Shown piece by piece: positions 16,346-24,018 of a stretch of DNA of 64,000 nucleotides. The stretch is from Microbacterium sp. LWO12-1.2 (GTDB taxonomy: Bacteria; Actinomycetota; Actinomycetes; Actinomycetales; Microbacteriaceae): positions 2,976,001 to 3,040,000 of the forward strand of contig NZ_JBEGII010000001.1 in assembly GCF_040675875.1 (NCBI RefSeq), written 5' to 3'. The notes beneath the pieces are model-generated. The model ran no database searches. It saw only the letters and a program-made list of their open reading frames with translations, and was not told the DNA's origin. Each line of letters opens with the position of its first letter. Within the stretch, counting starts at the first letter, position 1. Position numbers and translations under genes: made by a program.

Positions 16346-16351
16346 GCTCTC

Positions 16352-17182
16352 ATGACTGATGTCGCACTGATCACCGGAACCTCCTCGGGCATGGGGCTGC
16401 ACGCCGCCGTCGAACTGGCACGGCAGGGGCTGCACGTCGTCGCCACGATGCGCGATGTCGGGCGGGCCGAGCGCCTGAACGCCGCAGCCTCCGCAGCGGG
16501 AGTGACGGTCGATGTGCGCGCCCTCGACGTGGTCGACCACGCGGCGGCCGCCACCCTCGTCGCCGAGATCGAGGCCGAGTTGGGCAGCATCGACGTGCTT
16601 CTCAACAACGCCGGACGCGGCAGCGTGGCCACGGCCGAACAGGCGAGCATGCAGCAGGTGCGCGATCAGCTCGAGGTGAACTACCTCGCACCCGTGAACC
16701 TCACCAAGCTGGTGCTGCCGGGCATGCGCGAGCGCGGGAGCGGACGGATCCTCACCATCACGAGTGTCGGCGGCGCCGTCGGGCAGCCCTTCGCCGACAC
16801 CTACTGCGGCGCGAAGTTCGCGGTGGAGGGATTCATGCAGTCCCTCGCCCCCGTCGCCGAGCGCTTCGGCATCAGGGTCAGCGTGATCGAGCCCGCCGCC
16901 GTCGCGAGCGACTTCGTCGACAACGCCGAGCGCCCCGACACCGGCGGCCCCTACGGCGCGCTGCTCGAGGCGTACATCGCCCGCACCGCCGGGGCGTTCG
17001 CGAACGCGCAGACGGCGCAGTCCGCCGGAGCAGCAATCGCCGCAGCGGTGTTGTCAGACGAGTACCGGTTCCGCTGGCAGACCTCCGAGGGCGCCACCGC
17101 GTTCGTCAGCGCCTCGCTGGCCGACACCGACGGCAGCCGCGTGCTCGGCTTCACACGGGGGTGGATCGCGGCGGGCTCGTGA
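16352..17182 (+). CDS. SDR-family oxidoreductase
   Basis: Classical short-chain dehydrogenase of 276 aa. The cofactor loop is TGTSSGMG, the NNAG motif is LLNNAGRG, and the active site has Ser in ITSVGG and Tyr/Lys in TYCGAKFAVEG. Substrate unknown; the arrangement resembles SDRs annotated as broad carbonyl reductases. The start is supported by a -10 box 6 nt upstream and no RBS, indicating a leaderless message. The 3' end overlaps the convergent epimerase gene by 32 bp. Confidence 0.87.
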   Translation: MTDVALITGTSSGMGLHAAVELARQGLHVVATMRDVGRAERLNAAASAAGVTVDVRALDVVDHAAAATLVAEIEAELGSIDVLLNNAGRGSVATAEQASMQQVRDQLEVNYLAPVNLTKLVLPGMRERGSGRILTITSVGGAVGQPFADTYCGAKFAVEGFMQSLAPVAERFGIRVSVIEPAAVASDFVDNAERPDTGGPYGALLEAYIARTAGAFANAQTAQSAGAAIAAAVLSDEYRFRWQTSEGATAFVSASLADTDGSRVLGFTRGWIAAGS

Positions 17183-17984
17183 GCATCGCCGCATAGCCCG
17201 CCTCGTAGGTCGGGTACTCCAGCTCACCCAGCACAGCGCGCAGCAGCGAACCGTCGAGCACCGTGCCGGTCGGGGCGGCGGCCTCGTCGTCTGGCGGCAC
17301 GTCCACCCCGAGTGTCCGCGCGATGAAGCCGACCACGTCGCCGAGAGGTGCCGGGGCCGCATCCACCGCGTGCAGCACAGCTGGTGGCTCCGGAATCCGC
17401 AGCAGCAGGTCGAGCGTGCGCACGAGGTCGGTGTCGTGGATGCGGTTCGTGCGACGGCGGTGGTTCACGGTGGCATGCTCCCGCACCTGGCGGATCAGGA
17501 ACTCGCGCCCTGGCCCGTAGATCCCCGCAGGGCGCACGATGACGGCATCGAACAGCTCGGCAGCGGCGCGTTCGCCGTCACGCAGCTCCCGCGCACGTTC
17601 GGTCGTCGGCGCAGGATCATCCTGCTCCGTGATGGGGCGCTCGGCTCCCCATCCCTCGAACACCCCGGTCGACGAGACGAAGATCGTGCGGGCAGGAACC
17701 ACGGGCAGCGCTGCGGCCAGATGGGTCAGCGCGGTGCGGTAGCCGGAGGGGCCGCTCGGCGGGAGCGTCACCACCATCGCGTCGACCCGCGGCAGCGGCT
17801 CGGGCAGCGGAAGCGAGAGGTCCGCCCTGATACCTGCGACGCCATCGGGCAGCGAGCCGTCACTCCGACGTACTGCGACGACCTCTCCACCGTCGGCGCG
17901 CAGCCGCGGTACGAGGAGCGCGCCGAGCTTGCCGTATCCGACGAGGAGCGTGCGGGCGGGGGCGACAGATCGGGGCGAAGTCAT
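17151..17984 (-). CDS. NAD(P)-dependent epimerase/reductase, atypical SDR
   Basis: 277 aa. The N-terminal Rossmann motif is unusual (LLVGYGKLGALLVPRL), as in atypical SDRs of the YeeZ/SDR_a family. A central VSSTGVFEGWG and IVRPAGIYGPGR block is typical of extended SDR folds, but the YxxxK catalytic pair is not evident, so catalysis may differ. ATG at 17984 was preferred; an in-frame TTG 9 bp upstream is possible. It converges with the SDR gene at 16352 and stands alone otherwise. Substrate unknown. Confidence 0.75.
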   Translation of the reverse strand: MTSPRSVAPARTLLVGYGKLGALLVPRLRADGGEVVAVRRSDGSLPDGVAGIRADLSLPLPEPLPRVDAMVVTLPPSGPSGYRTALTHLAAALPVVPARTIFVSSTGVFEGWGAERPITEQDDPAPTTERARELRDGERAAAELFDAVIVRPAGIYGPGREFLIRQVREHATVNHRRRTNRIHDTDLVRTLDLLLRIPEPPAVLHAVDAAPAPLGDVVGFIARTLGVDVPPDDEAAAPTGTVLDGSLLRAVLGELEYPTYEAGYAAMLTSPPRSTPV

Positions 17985-18038
17985 CCGTCCCAATCTGTCA
18001 CACCCGCGGGCGGGCGCCGACCGGTACGACAGGACGCG

Positions 18039-19127
18039 TCAGAACGAGGTGATGACGACGCGCGTGATGTTCGGGTCGCGCAGCGAGTCGTATCCCTCGT
18101 TCACCTGGTCGAGGGCGATCTCCTTGGACAGCAGCGAATCCAGCTCGAAGCGGCCTTCGAGGTAGAGCTTCGCGTACATCGGGATGTCGCGCTTCGCCGT
18201 GGTCGAGCCCATGTAGACGCCTTGGATGCGCTTCTGGGTGCCGATCAGTCCGACCTGGTGCACATCGATGTGGGAGGTGGGGTCGATCACGCCGATCAAA
18301 TACAGCCCGCCACCGGGTGCCGCCATCTCGAGACCCTGCTCGGCGACGGCCTTGGTGCCGACGAAGTCGAACACGGCATCGGCACCACGTCCGGTGATCT
18401 CGATCACGGCGGTGACCGGGTCGACCTCCTTCGAGTTCACGACGTGAGTGGCGCCGAACTCCCGGGCCTTGTCGAGCTTGTCGTCGGCGATGTCGACCGC
18501 GATGATCGTGGTCGCGCCGGCGACCAGCGCACCGTTGATCGCGTTCAATCCGACACCTCCCGCGCCGATCACGACGATCGAGTCGCCGGCCTGCACGTCG
18601 GCGGTGTTGAGCACCGAACCCGCACCGGTGACGACACCGCAGCCGAGCAGCGCGGCCTGCGCGAACGGCACCTCGTCCGGCACCTTCACGAGCTGGTTCT
18701 CATGCACCAGGGCCTGCTGCGCGAAGCCGCCCAGACCGAACGCCTGGCCGACGGGGCTGCCGTTCTCGCTGAGGCGAGGAGCATCACCCTCGGCACGCAG
18801 CGTCGTCTCCGGGTGCAGGCACTGGAACACCTTGCCCGACAGGCACTTCTCACAGGCGCCGCAGTACTGCACCAGGCATCCGACGACATGGTCACCCACG
18901 GCGATCTCCGTCACGGCAGGGCCGACCTGCGTGACGACGCCGGCGAGCTCATGCCCGAAGACACCGGGGAGCGGGTTGCCCATCTCAAATCGTGACATCG
19001 TGAGGTCGGTGTGGCACAGGCCGGAGGCCTTGATGTCGACGAGCACCTCGCGCCCGATCGGTGCGGCGATGTCGATGTCTGCGCTGACGAAACCTGCACC
19101 GATCTCGCGGACGAGCGTTGCCTTCAT
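18039..19127 (-). CDS. Zinc-dependent alcohol dehydrogenase (MDR superfamily)
   Basis: 362-aa medium-chain dehydrogenase. Catalytic zinc ligands are visible in SGLCHTDLT (Cys) and GHELAGVV (His-Glu); the structural zinc site is CGACEKCLSGKVFQC. The NAD-binding motif is VIGAGGVGLNAI, followed by the acidic VD of AVDIADDK, which favours NAD(H). The pattern resembles class III/aryl alcohol dehydrogenases that oxidise alcohols or formaldehyde adducts. It overlaps the upstream TetR gene by 4 bp (ATGA), so both are made from one mRNA, and the TetR protein probably represses it in response to its substrate or product. Confidence 0.88.
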   Translation of the reverse strand: MKATLVREIGAGFVSADIDIAAPIGREVLVDIKASGLCHTDLTMSRFEMGNPLPGVFGHELAGVVTQVGPAVTEIAVGDHVVGCLVQYCGACEKCLSGKVFQCLHPETTLRAEGDAPRLSENGSPVGQAFGLGGFAQQALVHENQLVKVPDEVPFAQAALLGCGVVTGAGSVLNTADVQAGDSIVVIGAGGVGLNAINGALVAGATTIIAVDIADDKLDKAREFGATHVVNSKEVDPVTAVIEITGRGADAVFDFVGTKAVAEQGLEMAAPGGGLYLIGVIDPTSHIDVHQVGLIGTQKRIQGVYMGSTTAKRDIPMYAKLYLEGRFELDSLLSKEIALDQVNEGYDSLRDPNITRVVITSF

Positions 19128-19792
19128 TGCTTCTCTCCTTCAGGACGTCGGCCATCGGCATCTCCGGTGACCGCAGGGATGCCGGTATGCATCCAGCGGG
19201 GCATGAGCTGCGTCAGGTGGCGCGCGAGCTCATCCTCCGTCGCTTCGATATCTCCCAGCACCCACGAGGCGATGACGCCGGTGGCGGCATGGGCGATGTA
19301 GGTCGCGGCGATGTCCGGTTCGATCCCGGCGGGCGGCTGCGCGAAGCGGCGCAGGTGCGTGAGGATCTCGACCTTCATCAGCTCGGCGACACGCGTCTCG
19401 GCACCGCGGGGAACCGCGACCGCGAAGGCCCCGGCGTAGAGAGCACGGTAGGTGGCGTAGTGGGAGATCAGCGCGCGCTGGGACCGCTCCATGAGGGTCG
19501 CATCGAGAGCCCCGGCACCCGTCGGTCGGGACTCCTCCGCGATGTCGTGGAAAGCCTGCTCCTGCAGGTGCAGGGCGAGGTCGTCGATGCCGGAGAAGTG
19601 CGTGTAGAAGGTGGCACGGCTGACTCCGGCGCGCTCGGTCGTGCTGCGGACCGTGATCTCCGCGCCCTGGTCGGCGAGATCGCGGACCGCGTCGAACAGG
19701 CGGGTGCGCGTGGCCGTGACACGGCGGTCGGACGAGGACCGGATCCCGTCACGCACGGCGGCGAGGTCGGGGTTCGCATCGGCGCGGGTCAT
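19124..19792 (-). CDS. TetR-family transcriptional repressor
   Basis: 222 aa. The N-terminal helix-turn-helix is clear: TRLFDAVRDLADQGAEITV, then STTERAGVSRATFYTHFSGIDDL. The C-terminal half is a typical ligand-binding helical domain. The ATG has TAAGAT 6 nt upstream and no RBS, so it is probably leaderless. An excellent inverted repeat at 19809-19834 lies just upstream of that box, giving autoregulation. It is coupled to the alcohol dehydrogenase, the probable target. Confidence 0.88.
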   Translation of the reverse strand: MTRADANPDLAAVRDGIRSSSDRRVTATRTRLFDAVRDLADQGAEITVRSTTERAGVSRATFYTHFSGIDDLALHLQEQAFHDIAEESRPTGAGALDATLMERSQRALISHYATYRALYAGAFAVAVPRGAETRVAELMKVEILTHLRRFAQPPAGIEPDIAATYIAHAATGVIASWVLGDIEATEDELARHLTQLMPRWMHTGIPAVTGDADGRRPEGEKQ

Positions 19793-19798
19793 ACGCCG

Positions 19799-19804
19799 AT
19801 CTTA
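19799..19804 (-). promoter_or_regulatory. -10 box of a leaderless promoter (TetR gene)
   Basis: TAAGAT lies 6 nt upstream of the ATG at 19792 and 4 bp from the inverted-repeat operator. Confidence 0.6.
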
Positions 19805-19808
19805 CGCC

Positions 19809-19834
19809 CGTTTCTAGACAGGTGTCCAGAAACG
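19809..19834. promoter_or_regulatory. TetR operator, 26-bp inverted repeat
   Basis: Arms CGTTTCTAGACA and TGTCCAGAAACG pair at 11 of 12 positions around a GG centre. Size, symmetry and position just upstream of the -10 box fit a TetR-dimer site repressing the TetR/alcohol dehydrogenase operon. Confidence 0.8.
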
Positions 19835-19863
19835 GCGACAGTGCGGAGCGCGTCCCCGCCCTC

Positions 19864-20139
19864 TCAGCGGAACTCGAGACGCGCGAGAGCGCCGATCACG
19901 AGTTGCTCGCCGTCGGGCGAGCGCAGGCAGGTCAGCAGGGTGTGCGAGCATCCGCGACAGAGCAGGATCACACACACGTCGTCCACCTCCGCGATCGCAT
20001 CCGCGAGTGTCGCCACACGATCGCACTGCCCGCACTGCGCACGCGCGGTCGTCATGTCACGCCCGAACAGCTCGAGCAGACGACCGCCCGCGGCGTTGCC
20101 GTCGACCCGGGCACGTCGACCAGGATGGATGTCGCTCAT
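19864..20139 (-). CDS. DUF6510 family protein
   Basis: 91 aa. Four cysteines form two CxxC knuckles, CGQC and CRGC, likely a zinc ribbon. The family is usually found with molybdopterin oxidoreductase/ferredoxin reductase pairs, as here. Its start overlaps the stop of the reductase by 1 bp, completing a three-gene operon. Role unknown; a redox or maturation partner is plausible but unproven. Confidence 0.75.
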   Translation of the reverse strand: MSDIHPGRRARVDGNAAGGRLLELFGRDMTTARAQCGQCDRVATLADAIAEVDDVCVILLCRGCSHTLLTCLRSPDGEQLVIGALARLEFR

Positions 20140-20864
20140 CAGGTTCCTCCGAAGCGCTCGGTGCGGACGCGTTCCGGCGGATGCCCCGCCGCGACCAGCA
20201 GATCTGCGACGGTCTCGACGAACCCCGTCGGGCCGCAGATGAACACCGTCGGCTGCTCGCCCGGAGGGATCGTCGACGCCGAGACGGTTGCGGCGTCGAT
20301 CCTGCCCGCTGCACGCGGAAAACCGGCGGGAGCCGTGCGGGTGTACGCCCAGTCGAGCATGAAACCTTCCCCGGCGAGACCGTCCACCTCGTCGGCGTAG
20401 AACGCATCCGCGGGGGCACGCACCGAATAGAGCAATCGCATCGGCGCCGCGCTCACGGACCGCGCGTGAATTCTGGCCATGGCGATGAGGGGAACGATGC
20501 CCGAGCCGCCCGCGATGAGCTGCACAGGCCCCTCGTGCTCAGGAGTCCACACGAAGTAGCCCCCGATCGGGCCGCGCACCTCCAACTGGTCGCCGGGCTG
20601 CACATCTTCGACGAGATAGGGAGACACCTCCCCGTCGGGCACCTCGTCCACGGCGAGTTCGAGCGTGCTCTCGGACCCCGCGGATGCCAGCGAGTAAGAG
20701 CGAACCGCCTGATATCCGTCCTCGGCGGTCAGACGTACGTCGACATGCTGGCCGGCCAGATTCCCCGGCCACTCAGAGACGCGCAGGTGGAGTATCCGCC
20801 CGTGCGAACCGACCTGACGCGCATCCACCACGGTGGCCGTCCGCCACGATGATGCGTCGGTCAC
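20139..20864 (-). CDS. Ferredoxin-NADP reductase-like FAD-binding oxidoreductase
   Basis: 241 aa. The FAD-binding motif is RSYSLAS, with the flavin/pyrophosphate region GPIGGYFVW, then the NAD-binding GGSGIVPLIAMARI and a C-terminal CGPTGFVE. No iron-sulfur domain is fused. It overlaps the molybdopterin oxidoreductase gene by 4 bp and the DUF6510 gene by 1 bp, so it probably feeds electrons to or from that enzyme. Confidence 0.88.
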   Translation of the reverse strand: MTDASSWRTATVVDARQVGSHGRILHLRVSEWPGNLAGQHVDVRLTAEDGYQAVRSYSLASAGSESTLELAVDEVPDGEVSPYLVEDVQPGDQLEVRGPIGGYFVWTPEHEGPVQLIAGGSGIVPLIAMARIHARSVSAAPMRLLYSVRAPADAFYADEVDGLAGEGFMLDWAYTRTAPAGFPRAAGRIDAATVSASTIPPGEQPTVFICGPTGFVETVADLLVAAGHPPERVRTERFGGT

Positions 20865-21454
20865 CAGTACCGCTGCTCTTTCCAGGGATCGCCGTACATG
20901 TTGTATCCGTTCTGCTCCCAGAACCCCGGTTCATCCGCCGCCATCAGGGTCAGCCCGCGCACCCACTTCGCGGACTTCCAGAAGTAGAGGTGAGGGACCA
21001 GGAGCCGGGCAGGGCCGCCGTGCTCGGCAGCGAGGGGCTGTCCGTCGAACTCGAAAGCGATCCAGGCCTTTCCTCCCGAGAGGTCGGCCCTGGGCACGTT
21101 GGTCGTGTACCCGCCGTAAGAGTGCACCTGGGTGAAGGCGCCGTCCGCACCAGCGCGCTCCAGCAGGTGGTCCAGTGAGACGCCGCGCCACTGCGTGCCC
21201 AGCTTGGACCAGCGGGTGACGCAGTGGATGTCGGTGGTGATGGTGTCGACGGGGAGCGCGTGCAGTTCGTCCCACGTCCACGTGTGCCGTCGGCCGTCGA
21301 GCCCGACGACCGCGAACTCCCAGTCCTCTGTCGACACGTGCGGCGTCGGCCCCGCCGACAGCACAGGGAAGTCCTCGGTGAGGTACTGGCCGGGAGGAAG
21401 CCGGTCGTTCGACTCTCTTCTGCGTGCGCCGAAACCGCGGGAGATCACACTCAT
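20861..21454 (-). CDS. Sulfite oxidase-like molybdopterin-dependent oxidoreductase
   Basis: 197 aa, the short bacterial form made of the Mo-binding domain alone. DIHCVTRWSKLGTQWRG contains the conserved molybdenum-ligating Cys, and PHLYFWKSAKWVRGL and ending GDPWKEQRYW are typical. No Tat signal is visible, so it may be cytoplasmic, unlike MsrP. The start MSVISRGFG was selected by the AAAGAAG RBS; a longer frame upstream is less likely. First gene of the operon with ferredoxin reductase and DUF6510. Substrate not known. Confidence 0.87.
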   Translation of the reverse strand: MSVISRGFGARRRESNDRLPPGQYLTEDFPVLSAGPTPHVSTEDWEFAVVGLDGRRHTWTWDELHALPVDTITTDIHCVTRWSKLGTQWRGVSLDHLLERAGADGAFTQVHSYGGYTTNVPRADLSGGKAWIAFEFDGQPLAAEHGGPARLLVPHLYFWKSAKWVRGLTLMAADEPGFWEQNGYNMYGDPWKEQRYW

Positions 21455-21553
21455 GGGCGTCTTCTTTCGCTCGTCGAGCCCATTCCACCACATCGCCTTC
21501 ACGAGCGCTGCAGCAATATCGTGCGCACCCGTGCGGCCGGTCGCCGAGGAGGT

Positions 21554-22681
21554 TCAGCGGGCGAACGCCACCGATCCGTCCGAGGCGAACGGGATCTCGT
21601 GCAGCTGTCGGCCGAGGATGTCGCCGGCCTCAGGAAGACGGTCGAAGTCCACCTCGACGCCGAGGCCCGGCTCGTCGGAGAGCACCATGTGCCCCTCGTC
21701 GACCCGCCATCCGGTCTGGATCGCGTCACCGAAGGCGGCGAGCTGGGCGGGGGCGTGCTCGTGCGTCAGTGTGTTCGGGATCGTGGCGTCGACCGTGAGA
21801 GTCGCGGCATCCGACACCGGGCTCAACCAGTTGTGCCACGACACCTGGGCGTGGTGCGCCTCCGCGATCGCGGCGATCTTGCGCGCCGCGCTGATGCCGC
21901 CGGCGAGGGTCACGTCGGAGCGGACGATGAACGGACCGTTCGCGGCGAGCGCCTCACGCACTTCCCAGATCGACTGCCACCGCTCCCCGAGACCGAGCGG
22001 AACACCGTGCGCGAGCAGACCGGTCTGCACATCGAACGTGTCGATCTGGATCGGGTCCTCGACGAAGAGCGGCCGGAGGGGGCGAAGGCCGTCGAGCAGC
22101 GCAGGGATCTGGTGGGGCGCGAGGGAGCGGTGCACCTCGACGATCATGTCGACCTTGCCGCCGGTCGCGTCGCGCACGGCGGTGGTGCGCTCGACGGCGC
22201 GAGCGGCGATCTCTCCCGTGGAGTGGTCGATCCAGGTGTCCTCCAGCGGATCGAACTTGACGGCCGTGAAGCCCTCTGCGGCCGCGCGGGCGGCGGACGT
22301 GCCGAGCTGTTCGGCGTCGGCACCGTCGATGATCGCGTGCAGACGGATGCGGTCGCGGTAGGCACCACCGAGGAGCTCGTGCGTCGGCACGTTCAGCGCC
22401 CGCCCCTTGATGTCCCACAGCGCGCAGTCGATCGCGCTCAGCGCCGCACCCACGATCGCGCTGCGGAACGGGCCCATCCGCCACATCAGATGCCAGTGAC
22501 GCTCGATACGACGGGGGTCGGTGCCGCGCAGTGCCGCCGCGAAGGTCTCGACGACCGAAGCCACCGCCTCGGGGTAGGCCCAGCACGCGGACTCTCCGAC
22601 ACCTACGACGGAGGAGTCGGTACGGACCGCGACGAACAGGATGTTCCCGCGCACGTGAGTTTCGATATCGGTGATCTTCAT
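21554..22681 (-). CDS. Enolase-superfamily sugar-acid dehydratase (mandelate racemase/muconate lactonizing family)
   Basis: 375 aa with the MR/MLE layout: an N-terminal capping domain, then a barrel. Metal ligands are read as Glu in IVEVHRSL, Glu in FVEDPIQ and Glu in LGERWQ; HxxxSP-type residues lie in SWHNWLSP. The family includes mannonate, galactonate and rhamnonate dehydratases. Odd point: the first ligand is usually Asp (DVH/DFH), here Glu (EVH). RBS AAGGA lies upstream of the ATG. It follows an SDR gene by 24 bp; the neighbouring mutarotase suggests a deoxy-sugar acid as substrate. Confidence 0.83.
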   Translation of the reverse strand: MKITDIETHVRGNILFVAVRTDSSVVGVGESACWAYPEAVASVVETFAAALRGTDPRRIERHWHLMWRMGPFRSAIVGAALSAIDCALWDIKGRALNVPTHELLGGAYRDRIRLHAIIDGADAEQLGTSAARAAAEGFTAVKFDPLEDTWIDHSTGEIAARAVERTTAVRDATGGKVDMIVEVHRSLAPHQIPALLDGLRPLRPLFVEDPIQIDTFDVQTGLLAHGVPLGLGERWQSIWEVREALAANGPFIVRSDVTLAGGISAARKIAAIAEAHHAQVSWHNWLSPVSDAATLTVDATIPNTLTHEHAPAQLAAFGDAIQTGWRVDEGHMVLSDEPGLGVEVDFDRLPEAGDILGRQLHEIPFASDGSVAFAR

Positions 22682-22705
22682 GGAAGGAGTCCTTGGGAGA
22701 TTCGC

Positions 22706-23455
22706 TCAGGAGGCGGTGCCGGCGGCGAGACCGCCGTCGACGATGAGGTCGGTGGCGGTGACGTACGAGGCGTCATCCGAGAGCAGGAAGCAGATGGCGG
22801 ATGCGACCTCGCCCGCCTCGGCCGCTCGCCGCAGCGGGATCACGCGCTCCGCCTCCGCACGGATGGTCTCGAGCGAGCTCTGCGAGATCGCGAGCGGCGT
22901 GATCGCCGACCCCGGAAGGACGCTGTTGACGCGGATGCCGGTCCCCGCCAGCTCCAGCGCGACCGAGCGGGTGATCGCCTGCGCCGAGGCCTTCGATGAG
23001 GCGTAGATCGCGTTGCGGGCGACCGGGCGGATGCCGGCGACCGATCCGACCACGACGAGCGAGGATCGGTCATCCTTCGCGACGACGCGCGCCGCCTCCT
23101 GCAGGCTGAGCAGGATGCCGAGGGCGTTCACATCGTGCACTCCGCGGAAGGTGGCGGGCTCCACATCGGCCAGAGGAACCGTGCCCGGATGCACTCCTGC
23201 GACCAGCGCCACGCCGTTCAACTCCCCCGCCGCGGAGACCGCGTCGAACAGTGCGGAGATCGAGGCCGGGTCTCCCTGGTCGTACCCGAAGTAGTCGCAG
23301 CCGCCGAGCGCTGCGGCGAGATCCCGCGCGGCGTCGACATTGCGGTCGGCGATGACGACGCGCGCGCCTTCCTCGTGGAGTCGCACAGCCGTCGCCTCGC
23401 CCAGCCCCGAGGCTCCGCCGCAGACGAGGTAGCGGCGGCCTTCGAGGCCCTTCAC
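22706..23455 (-). CDS. SDR-family sugar/sugar-acid dehydrogenase
   Basis: 249 aa. Cofactor loop CGGASGLGEAT, active-site Ser in VVVGSVAG and Tyr/Lys in IYASSKASAQA; ending VTATDLIVDGGLAAGTAS is typical of classical SDRs. The start is taken as GTG 23455 (VKGLEGRRYLVCG), which gives a normal N-terminus; the longer frame is not supported, and the RBS is weak. It precedes the dehydratase by 24 bp and shares a divergent control region with L-rhamnose mutarotase, so oxidation of a sugar such as L-rhamnose or L-fucose, or of a keto-deoxy acid, is a reasonable inference. Confidence 0.83.
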   Translation of the reverse strand: MKGLEGRRYLVCGGASGLGEATAVRLHEEGARVVIADRNVDAARDLAAALGGCDYFGYDQGDPASISALFDAVSAAGELNGVALVAGVHPGTVPLADVEPATFRGVHDVNALGILLSLQEAARVVAKDDRSSLVVVGSVAGIRPVARNAIYASSKASAQAITRSVALELAGTGIRVNSVLPGSAITPLAISQSSLETIRAEAERVIPLRRAAEAGEVASAICFLLSDDASYVTATDLIVDGGLAAGTAS

Positions 23456-23543
23456 TGCACGACCTCGACCGGCATCGCAGGTGTGCGCTGCTGTGCGGAC
23501 GGGACGGGAGAAGTCGGGATGATCGTCACGGTCACAGAATACG

Positions 23544-23563
23544 GCAGTTTTCGGTAAAACTGC
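23544..23563. promoter_or_regulatory. 20-bp palindromic operator between SDR and mutarotase genes
   Basis: GCAGTTTT, CGGT, AAAACTGC: perfect 8-bp arms around a 4-bp centre. It lies 89 bp from the SDR start and 30 bp upstream of the -35 box of the mutarotase. A LacI- or GntR-type repressor is possible; the regulator is not identified. Confidence 0.72.
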
Positions 23564-23592
23564 TAGCAAAACCTCTCGCAATGAAGAGGGCA

Positions 23593-23621
23593 TTGGGCGA
23601 GGGAATACGGTCTGATACGGT
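23593..23621 (+). promoter_or_regulatory. Leaderless promoter of the L-rhamnose mutarotase gene
   Basis: TTGGGC, 17-nt spacer, TACGGT, then 6 nt to the GTG start at 23628. No RBS is present. Confidence 0.65.
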
Positions 23622-23627
23622 TCTGCC

Positions 23628-23999
23628 GTGTCTTCCATCGACAGCAGCACTCCTGGTGCCATTCTCCGCGACCCCGAGGTGTTCGTCTACGAGCTGCGGC
23701 CCGGATGCGAGGCCGAGTATGACCGGCACCACGCCGCCGTCTGGCCCGAGGTGATCGCCGAGCTGCGCGGCAGCGGCATCACCGAGTACACGATCCATCG
23801 ACGCGGCAGCCTGGTCATCTCGGTCCTGCGGCGCGAAGAACGCACGCCGGCGCCGGAGCTCTCTGCCGAGGCACGACGTCGTGTGGACGAGTGGCACGAT
23901 CTCATGGCACCGCTCTTCGCGGCCGTGCAGGACGAGACCGGCGAGCTGCTGTACGCCGAGAAGATCTTCGACATCAGCGGATATCCCGCAACCGACTGA
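23628..23999 (+). CDS. L-rhamnose mutarotase family protein
   Basis: 123 aa. Mutarotases of this family (RhaM) interconvert sugar anomers. Matching features are YELRPGCEAEYDRHHAAVWP, which holds the conserved Tyr, His and Trp, the ITEYTIHRRGSLVISVL strand pair, and WHDLMAPLF. The GTG start is supported by a leaderless promoter. The convergent neighbour is an unrecognised protein at 24019; the divergent neighbours are an SDR and an enolase-superfamily dehydratase, consistent with L-rhamnose or a similar deoxy-sugar being degraded. The family also includes L-fucose mutarotases, so the sugar is not certain. Confidence 0.88.
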   Translation: MSSIDSSTPGAILRDPEVFVYELRPGCEAEYDRHHAAVWPEVIAELRGSGITEYTIHRRGSLVISVLRREERTPAPELSAEARRRVDEWHDLMAPLFAAVQDETGELLYAEKIFDISGYPATD

Positions 24000-24018
24000 G
24001 CGAAGGGCGCGCTGCGCC

